From Bacteroidota bacterium (GTDB lineage: Bacteria; Bacteroidota; Bacteroidia; Flavobacteriales; Weeksellaceae), in contig JAFAAJ010000129.1 of NCBI GenBank assembly GCA_023426625.1, forward strand, positions 1 to 19,102: 19,102 nucleotides of DNA. Reading direction: 5' to 3'. Position numbers and translations under genes: made by a program. Every line of letters begins with the position of its first letter. Within the stretch, counting starts at the first letter, position 1. The notes beneath the pieces were generated by a model that saw only the letters and a program-made list of their open reading frames with translations, was not told where the DNA came from and made no database searches. Below are positions 14,566-19,102 of this stretch, piece by piece.

Positions 14566-15549
14566 TAAATTGATTTTCTCGTTTCCTTCAGTAATTTCTC
14601 CGATCTCATAGGCATCATCTAAAAGGTGTAATACTTTTTCTGCGTATTCAGCAGCTACTACGATCACCATTCCAACTCCCATATTGAAGGTTCCGAACAT
14701 TTCATCACTGGCTACACCGCCTCTTTTTTCCAATTCAAGCATAACACTTGGAATCTGAATTTTTGAAGCATCAATTGAAGCACAAAGTCCTTCCGGAATG
14801 ATTCTCGGAACGTTTTCATACAATCCTCCTCCTGTGATGTGAGCAATTCCTGAAACTTTTACTTCTTCTATTACTTTGTGAATTTCTTTATAGTATAATC
14901 TCGTAGGCACTAAAAGTGTTTCGTAAAGTGGCTTTCCTTCAAATTCTTCTTCAAAATTCGGGAATACTTTTCTTACTAATGAAAACCCGTTTGAGTGGAA
15001 ACCTGAGCTTGGCAATGCAATGATCTTATCACCAGTTTTAATTTTAGACCCGTCAATGATCTCATCTTTTTCAACGATCCCAACACAGAATCCGGCAACA
15101 TCATAATCTCCCGGCTGATACATTCCCGGCATTTCAGCAGTTTCTCCACCAATCAATGCGCAGTTGTTATCTTTACAAGCTTCCACCATTCCTAAAACGA
15201 TCTCTGCTGCAATTTCAGAATCCAACTTACCGCAAGCTAAATAATCAAGGAAGAATAGAGGTTTTGCTCCGTGACAAAGAATATCATTGGCACACATGGC
15301 GAAGCAATCAATCCCGATAGAGCCATATTTTTTAGTGTCCAAAGCTACTTTCAGCTTGGTTCCCACCCCATCTGTTCCTGAAACCAGGACAGGGTTTTTG
15401 TAACCTCCTATTTCATAGAAAGCCCCAAAACTTCCTAAATGGTTCAGTACATTGGAATTATGGGTTTCACCAACCGCTTTTTTGATCTTATCAACGGTTT
15501 TGTATCCTTCTTCTTTGTCTACTCCTGCTGATTTGTACGTGTTGCTCAT
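14557..15549 (-). CDS. purM: Phosphoribosylformylglycinamidine cyclo-ligase (AIR synthetase)
   Basis: 330 residues. It closes the imidazole ring, turning FGAM and ATP into AIR (step five of purine synthesis). The AIRS-family signatures are clear: YKSAGVDKEEGYK near the N-terminus, GTDGVGTKLK (58-67), the ATP/metal-binding DCFAMCANDILCHGAKPLFFLDY (81-103), GGETAEMPGMY, and SSGFHSNGFSLVR. Length is close to the usual 340-350. It is the first purine gene of the cluster in this window; purC, purL, purF, purE and purK are not seen here. No TAnnTTTG promoter was found upstream. Instead, a heptamer-periodic tract fills the leader. Confidence 0.97.
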   Translation of the reverse strand: MSNTYKSAGVDKEEGYKTVDKIKKAVGETHNSNVLNHLGSFGAFYEIGGYKNPVLVSGTDGVGTKLKVALDTKKYGSIGIDCFAMCANDILCHGAKPLFFLDYLACGKLDSEIAAEIVLGMVEACKDNNCALIGGETAEMPGMYQPGDYDVAGFCVGIVEKDEIIDGSKIKTGDKIIALPSSGFHSNGFSLVRKVFPNFEEEFEGKPLYETLLVPTRLYYKEIHKVIEEVKVSGIAHITGGGLYENVPRIIPEGLCASIDASKIQIPSVMLELEKRGGVASDEMFGTFNMGVGMVIVVAAEYAEKVLHLLDDAYEIGEITEGNEKINLAV

Positions 15550-15555
15550 TTTTAT

Positions 15556-15635
15556 TTAGATTTTTAGATGTTAGATTCCAGACTCCAGATCTTATCTTTC
15601 AATATCTGAACATCTTTTGTCTTTATCTTTTATAA
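15556..15635 (-). repeat. Degenerate 7-bp-periodic tract upstream of purM
   Basis: On the plus strand, aga starts at 15558, 15566, 15573, 15580 and 15587 (steps 8, 7, 7, 7), forming units like ttagatt, ccagact and ccagatc. A weaker continuation with gat/gac words on the minus strand reaches about 15635. The tract ends a few bases before the purM ATG. Confidence 0.6.
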
Positions 15636-15665
15636 TTCTGTTATTTTAATACTCAATTTAAAAAA

Positions 15666-15698
15666 ATAAAAAGCCGACAATCTTTGTAGATTATCGGC
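15666..15698 (-). terminator. Intrinsic terminator of the small transcript
   Basis: A 10 bp stem (gccgacaatc 15673-15682 / gattatcggc 15689-15698, one wobble pair) is followed on the minus strand by a long U-rich run. It ends the short unit starting at the 15794-15801 promoter and insulates purM from upstream transcription. Confidence 0.8.
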
Positions 15699-15789
15699 CG
15701 TTATTTTATCTCAGAATTTCAGAGCCCACAGTTTCTCCTTTCTTTGAAAAACATTCTTTAAAAGTGGACTGAATTTTCATTTTTTTCTT
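15667..15789 (-). ncRNA. Candidate small RNA of about 120 nt with its own promoter and terminator
   Basis: Promoter boxes (15794-15801 and 15821-15824) and a strong terminator (15673-15698) bracket about 120 transcribed bases. The RNA could fold with outer arms TTCAG-CCAC (15773-15769, 15767-15764) pairing with GTGG-CTGAA (15729-15726, 15722-15718), leaving a large A/U-rich internal loop. The transcript start is inferred from the -7 box. A 24-codon ORF lies inside, so the product could instead be a small protein. No Rfam family is recognised. Confidence 0.45.
15706..15780 (-). CDS. Candidate 24-residue small ORF
   Basis: An ATG at 15780, with an A-rich leader typical of Bacteroidetes, opens a frame that reads MKIQSTFKECFSKKGET and ends with GSEILR and TAA at 15706. 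It is hydrophilic and basic in the middle, with one Cys and no signal or membrane segment. It is placed about 14 bases after the -7 box and just before a terminator, the arrangement expected of a small gene. It has no recognised family. The same transcript can fold extensively, so the ORF may be incidental. Conservation of the reading frame in relatives would separate the two readings. Confidence 0.35.
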   Translation of the reverse strand: MKIQSTFKECFSKKGETVGSEILR

Positions 15790-15793
15790 TTTG

Positions 15794-15824
15794 CAAAAAT
15801 AGTAATTTTAAATTAATATTCAAA
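15794..15824 (-). promoter_or_regulatory. Promoter of the small transcript
   Basis: Minus strand: TTTG (15824-15821), a 19-base spacer, then TATTTTTG (15801-15794). Both boxes and the spacing match the Bacteroidetes sigma-ABfr-type consensus. The -33 box lies just after the stop codon of the FMN reductase gene (15826). Confidence 0.7.
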
Positions 15825-15825
15825 T

Positions 15826-16377
15826 CTATTTTTCAAGGATGGTTTCGATGGCAGAAATTTTTCTGATTTTCTCCCTTAATTCATTGTCTTTCTCTTCATT
15901 AATGATCTTTTGATCCGCTTTATCAAAATTGTCATTAAAAAACGGAAGCGAAAAAGTTTCTACAATATTTCCACCGTGGAACGGAAAACGTTTGGTAGCC
16001 GCTTCCAAAACTCCAGCTCCTCCTCTTGCTCCCGGAGCGGCAGACATCAACAACATAGGGACTTCATTCCAAACTGTTCTTTCTTTGATTCTGGACACCC
16101 AGTCGAACACATTTTTGAATGCTGTAGAATATGTTCCGTTGTGTTCCGGAAGTGAAACTAATAATAAGTTAGCTGCATCAATTTTTGCTGCAAAATCTTT
16201 TGCTTCCTGAGGAATACCATCTTTAAGCTCTCTTTCATGCTTGTAAATAGGCATCTCAAACGGATTCAGATCTATTACTTCCACTTCTGCATTATTGAAC
16301 ATCGTTGATGCGTAGGCTACGAGTTGTCTGTTCATTGAAACTTCGGAATTACTTCCTGCTATTGCTAAAATTTTCAT
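15826..16377 (-). CDS. NAD(P)H-dependent FMN reductase family protein
   Basis: 183 residues of a flavodoxin-like fold. The N-terminal MKILAIAGSNSEVSMNRQL (FMN phosphate loop, Gly8 to Asn16) and PEHNGTYSTAFKNVFDW (77-93) match the GSxRxxSxN and PEYNGSxPGxLKNxxDW signatures of the NADPH-dependent FMN reductase family (SsuE/ChrR/azoreductase-like). It probably reduces flavin, quinones or other electrophiles with NAD(P)H in the cytoplasm; the substrate is unknown. No hairpin with a U tract lies directly after the stop; the small-transcript promoter overlaps this position. The upstream gap to the pirin gene (16378-16484) holds only an imperfect inverted repeat (aatcctt/aaggatt, about 16443-16482). 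Confidence 0.9.
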   Translation of the reverse strand: MKILAIAGSNSEVSMNRQLVAYASTMFNNAEVEVIDLNPFEMPIYKHERELKDGIPQEAKDFAAKIDAANLLLVSLPEHNGTYSTAFKNVFDWVSRIKERTVWNEVPMLLMSAAPGARGGAGVLEAATKRFPFHGGNIVETFSLPFFNDNFDKADQKIINEEKDNELREKIRKISAIETILEK

Positions 16378-16484
16378 TTATCTATATTTAATATCGTTTG
16401 CAAAGATCGTAAGTTTTGTTATAAGTAAAAGTTGGTTTCTACCAATCCTTGAAAGAATTTATATATCATTTCTATTGAAGGATT

Positions 16485-17222
16485 TTATTTTAGATAAGCC
16501 GGTAATTCCATAGGAACTTCCATCAATAGAATTTCAGTATCTTCAACAGCTTCGATGGTGAAGGTTTGGGTATCCCAAATTCCCAGTCCGTCTCTTTCGT
16601 TTAAAACCTGATCTCCGATCTTGGCATTTCCTTTTAAAACGAAAGCATATACTCCGTTGCCATTTCGGTTAACAGTATAATCTTTCTTATTTCCTTTCGT
16701 AAAATTCGCCAGATTGAACCAGGCATCCTGATGGATCCATACTCCGTCATCATTTTTATTAGGAGAAAGTATTTGCTGAAAATCATTGATCTTTTCGCTT
16801 TCTTTAATGTTTTTCTGATCGTATCTTGGTTCAACATTCAATTCTCTGGGGAAAATCCAGATTTGCAGGAACTTTACCGGGACATCTTTATTTTTGTTGT
16901 ATTCGCTGTGCATGATTCCGGTTCCCGCACTCATCACCTGGATCTCTCCTTTTTTAATCACTGCTGTGGTTCCCATCGAATCTTTATGTTCCAGATCTCC
17001 TTCTAAAGGAATGGAAATGATCTCCATATCTCTGTGAGGATGTGTCCCGAAACCCATTCCCTGGGTAACGGTGTCATCATTCAACACTCTCAAAACACCG
17101 AAATTCATTCTTTCCGGATTCTGATAATTAGCAAAGCTAAATGTATGATAGCTGTTCAGCCAACCGTGATTTGCATGACCTCTTGAGTCTGCTTTATGAT
17201 ATATTGTTTTCATACTGTTCAT
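16485..17222 (-). CDS. Pirin family protein (bicupin)
   Basis: 245 residues from the ATG at 17222; a second ATG at 17213 (MKTIYHKADSRG) matches the usual family N-terminus and may be the true start. The N-terminal cupin carries the metal ligands His61 and His63 (GTHPHRDME) and His105/Glu107 (MHSEYN), as in human pirin and the E. coli YhhW quercetinase. The C-terminal cupin is shorter and ends MEVPMELPAYLK. Family members are Fe(II) proteins with quercetin 2,3-dioxygenase or redox-sensing roles; the substrate here is unknown. A -7 box (17232-17239) gives a very short leader. Beside the FMN reductase, an electrophile or redox-stress role is possible but inferred. Confidence 0.93.
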   Translation of the reverse strand: MNSMKTIYHKADSRGHANHGWLNSYHTFSFANYQNPERMNFGVLRVLNDDTVTQGMGFGTHPHRDMEIISIPLEGDLEHKDSMGTTAVIKKGEIQVMSAGTGIMHSEYNKNKDVPVKFLQIWIFPRELNVEPRYDQKNIKESEKINDFQQILSPNKNDDGVWIHQDAWFNLANFTKGNKKDYTVNRNGNGVYAFVLKGNAKIGDQVLNERDGLGIWDTQTFTIEAVEDTEILLMEVPMELPAYLK

Positions 17223-17231
17223 TTACAGGTA

Positions 17232-17239
17232 CAAATGTA
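17232..17239 (-). promoter_or_regulatory. -7 promoter box for the pirin gene
   Basis: TACATTTG on the minus strand matches TAnnTTTG. It is 9 bases before the ATG at 17222 and 18 before the ATG at 17213. A transcript starting 5-7 bases downstream would be almost leaderless for the first ATG, which favours use of the second. No -33 box was found. Confidence 0.5.
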
Positions 17240-17302
17240 TGAATTGCAATCTCGGAAAACATTGATGTAAGATAATAAGAAATTACAATTATTTGGCAAG
17301 CT

Positions 17303-17333
17303 AAAAAGCGAGCTCAAATTGAACTCGCTTTTT
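17303..17333 (-). terminator. Intrinsic terminator of the tail-fibre-like gene
   Basis: A 10 bp stem (aaaaagcgag / ctcgcttttt) extends inward by four pairs after one mismatch. A and T runs flank it on both sides, so it can stop minus-strand transcription about 45 bases after the 17376 stop, before the pirin promoter. Confidence 0.8.
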
Positions 17334-17375
17334 ATTTATTATTGATATTCTTTATTTTTTTTAAAAATTATAAAC

Positions 17376-18746
17376 TTATAAGAGCCTTATCCAATTACCA
17401 TTTCCGTCTGCCAATAATCTAAAAGCAGATATACTTGCACCTAATGATGCTCCGCTTGACATGGATACCCCATTACTTGTAGCTGTATTTCCAGAGTACA
17501 ATGTTGAATTAGCTGAAGTAATAGTCCATGTTGAAGATAATCCTGTAAAATTGTAAATACTGAAATATAAAATCGTACCGGCAGCATAACTGGATGCAGG
17601 CGGTATGGTTAAATTGCCAGCCGGCACTGATGAACCATTAAGGTTCATAAGAATTGTTCTGACCTCCAAATCCGAAATAGTTCCTGTATTTGAGTTTAAA
17701 ATCTGAACTTTTCCGGCGGTACTTCCCCCTCCTGATGGGGTAGCCCAGGTTCCATCTCCTCGTAAAAATGTTGAGCTGTTTTTAGCTCCTGAAGCCGATA
17801 TTTTACTCAAAGTAACCGCATTATCTGCAATTTTTGTTGTAGTTACTGCATTATCTGCCATTTTAATACTGGTAACCGCTCCATCCCAAAGTTTCGAATT
17901 GGTAACTGTTCCGTCTGCAACCTTACTGGTAGTAATTGCACTAGGTTTAATATCCTGATTCTGTATACTATTAGTAAGCGCCAGTTTGCTATAGGCAATA
18001 GCGGCAGTAGCACTAACTTTAGCATTTGTTATAGAACCGTCTGCAACTGTTGCTGTTGGCGAGATCCAGGTTCCATCTCCTCTAAGAAAGGATGTATTAT
18101 CTTTAGTTCCTGTAGCCGATATTTTATCCAAAGTAACCGCGTTATCTGCAATTTTTGCTGTAGTAACTGCATTATTGGCAATTGTAGTTACAGCATCACT
18201 ATTAATAAGAATGTCTCCTGTAACACTTTTCGGTGACTGGGGCGAAAATGGTGTATTAGAATCTGTTAAATAAATCTGAGCTCCTGCTGTACCATTTGCA
18301 AAACCCTGCCCTGTTGCTCCAACTGGTCCCATTGGCCCCACTGGTCCCGGCATTCCTTCTGCACCATTACAAACATATCTTGTGGATGTGATTTCTAACA
18401 GATCCAGTAGTCCGTTGGCATTGGTATCCTGTCCCGATTCTACTTTCAATCCTCCTGTAGGGCAATTTATACCAGGAAGTTCAACACTTGTTTTCACCAA
18501 AGCATTCACTGCTGAACTTACCATACCAGATCTGGAAGCTTTGCCTATTGTCCCGTCCGCTTTCATCACCAATACCTGATCATAGGTCGCAGAGTTGCTT
18601 CCATCGGATAGGGCACGAACTCGTAGACTTCCGTTTACATCTAAAGTTTCAGTAGGTTGTTGGGTATTAATACCCACATTGCCCGTTTGGGCATTTGCCG
18701 TAACTACACCCGCAAGAATAGCTACAAGAAACAGGTTTTTTTTCAT
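17376..18746 (-). CDS. Secreted phage-tail-fibre-like/collagen-like repeat protein
   Basis: 456 residues from the ATG at 18746. This start gives a clean signal peptide (MKKNLFLVAILAGVVTANAQ); a longer frame to 18878 begins with unlikely AT-rich sequence. After it come VGINTQQPTETLDVNGSLRV (24-43, a motif common in secreted Bacteroidetes proteins) and a Ca-loop-like DTNANGLLD (107-115) between Cys95 and Cys126. About seven collagen-type Gly-x-y triplets follow (128-148). Then come decamer repeats of the ADNAVTTTKI type and two copies of a block of about 40 residues ending in FLRGDGTW (about 190-228 and 297-334), as in phage tail fibres. The C-terminal about 110 residues are Ser/Thr/Gly-rich. 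No T9SS sorting domain is visible. A trimeric fibrous surface protein is inferred; function unknown. Confidence 0.85.
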   Translation of the reverse strand: MKKNLFLVAILAGVVTANAQTGNVGINTQQPTETLDVNGSLRVRALSDGSNSATYDQVLVMKADGTIGKASRSGMVSSAVNALVKTSVELPGINCPTGGLKVESGQDTNANGLLDLLEITSTRYVCNGAEGMPGPVGPMGPVGATGQGFANGTAGAQIYLTDSNTPFSPQSPKSVTGDILINSDAVTTIANNAVTTAKIADNAVTLDKISATGTKDNTSFLRGDGTWISPTATVADGSITNAKVSATAAIAYSKLALTNSIQNQDIKPSAITTSKVADGTVTNSKLWDGAVTSIKMADNAVTTTKIADNAVTLSKISASGAKNSSTFLRGDGTWATPSGGGSTAGKVQILNSNTGTISDLEVRTILMNLNGSSVPAGNLTIPPASSYAAGTILYFSIYNFTGLSSTWTITSANSTLYSGNTATSNGVSMSSGASLGASISAFRLLADGNGNWIRLL

Positions 18747-18784
18747 GTTTTTGTTATAATTTTTTATTTCTCTTAAAATATTTG

Positions 18785-18792
18785 CAAATATA
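18785..18792 (-). promoter_or_regulatory. -7 promoter box for the tail-fibre-like gene
   Basis: TATATTTG on the minus strand lies 38 bases before the ATG at 18746, giving a leader of about 30 bases. No clear -33 box was seen in the AT-rich upstream DNA. Confidence 0.5.
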
Positions 18793-18901
18793 TCTATTTT
18801 AACTAAAAATAAATTAAAAAATAAATTATACATAGAAAAATATTCCACAAAAACAATGATTATAAAAATAAAAACCAAAAAAACTCACACAATCACAAAT
18901 A

Positions 18902-18930
18902 AAAAGTGTCTCCTAACAAAAGAGACATTT
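18902..18930 (-). terminator. Intrinsic terminator of the partial transporter gene
   Basis: A hairpin (tgtctc 18907-18912 / gagaca 18922-18927) is followed on the minus strand by a U run (A5 on the plus strand at 18901-18905), about 45 bases after the stop at 18973. Confidence 0.65.
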
Positions 18931-18972
18931 TCATACTGATACAGAATCACTTATCTGGCTCCATCTTATTAA

Positions 18973-19102
18973 TTAAAAGTGTACCTGCTGAATTTCTTCT
19001 TCAATTTCCTGCGGAGATTCGTGTTGTTCTTTAATAAAGATCATGGTAAGAATTGCTCCTACTATCATACAGATCCCTCCTATTATGATATATCCAATTG
19101 CC
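18973..19102 (-). CDS. C-terminal fragment of a membrane protein, probably an MFS-type transporter
   Basis: The frame is open to the right edge, so the start lies outside the window. The 43 visible residues are one hydrophobic helix (AIGYIIIGGICMIVG, then AILTMIFI) followed by a charged tail FIKEQHESPQEIEEEIQQ ending at the stop in 18973-18975. A last transmembrane helix plus a short acidic cytoplasmic tail is typical of major facilitator transporters, but this fragment alone cannot prove the family. It is followed by a terminator and is on the same strand as the next gene. Confidence 0.55.
   Translation of the reverse strand, partial: AIGYIIIGGICMIVGAILTMIFIKEQHESPQEIEEEIQQVHF

Noticed and set aside
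13626..15635. CRISPR array from the short periodic repeats
   Set aside because: The period is 7 bp with degenerate units and no spacers.
15550..15672. Purine riboswitch upstream of purM
   Set aside because: No guanine/adenine or PRPP/ppGpp aptamer-like structure could be recognised, and the region is largely heptamer-periodic repeat.
18747..18878. Longer N-terminus for the tail-fibre-like protein
   Set aside because: The extension is translated AT-rich promoter DNA that includes the -7 box; the signal peptide starts at 18746.

Overview
The window looks like chromosomal DNA of a Flavobacteriia member, most likely Chryseobacterium or a close relative. This is an inference from several signs: low GC, start codons without Shine-Dalgarno sequences, Bacteroidetes-type promoters (TAnnTTTG -7 box, with a TTG/TTTG -33 box in two cases), a type IX secretion (T9SS) sorting domain, a GEVED domain, and the gene order purM-purN-purH-purD-guaA. 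No taxonomic marker such as rRNA is present.

Layout. At the left edge are the 3' end of an SGNH/GDSL hydrolase and a secreted TPR protein (+ strand). They meet a DEAD-box RNA helicase and an AarF/ABC1 kinase-like membrane protein (both - strand). Next is a 3.8 kb gene for a T9SS-exported repeat protein (+): three exact-period 270-residue modules, further FN3 domains, GEVED and a sorting domain. A repeat-rich 600 bp gap follows. Then comes a purine cluster, all on the - strand and transcribed right to left: purM, purN, purH, purD, guaA. To its right, also on the - strand, are a small terminated transcript (possible sRNA or 24-codon ORF), an NAD(P)H-dependent FMN reductase, a pirin-family protein, a secreted phage-tail-fibre-like/collagen-like protein, and the 3' end of a probable transporter.

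How the genes work together. PurD, PurN, PurM and PurH catalyse four steps of de novo IMP synthesis, and GuaA converts XMP to GMP, so the cluster supplies GMP. The other genes look like independent units with their own promoters or terminators.

Non-coding structure is the most unusual part. (1) A 262 bp MITE-like element, with 19 bp terminal inverted repeats and a 5 bp target duplication, lies at 8657-8918. A nearly identical truncated inverted copy at 1204-1379 supplies part of the stop codon of the TPR gene. (2) Degenerate 7-bp-periodic tandem repeats, different in sequence but equal in period, lie just upstream of purM, purN, purH and guaA. (3) A short promoter-to-terminator transcription unit of about 120 nt lies at 15667-15801. 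(4) A probable tyrosine-recombinase C-terminal remnant lies at about 4560-4661. No rRNA, tRNA or CRISPR array was seen.
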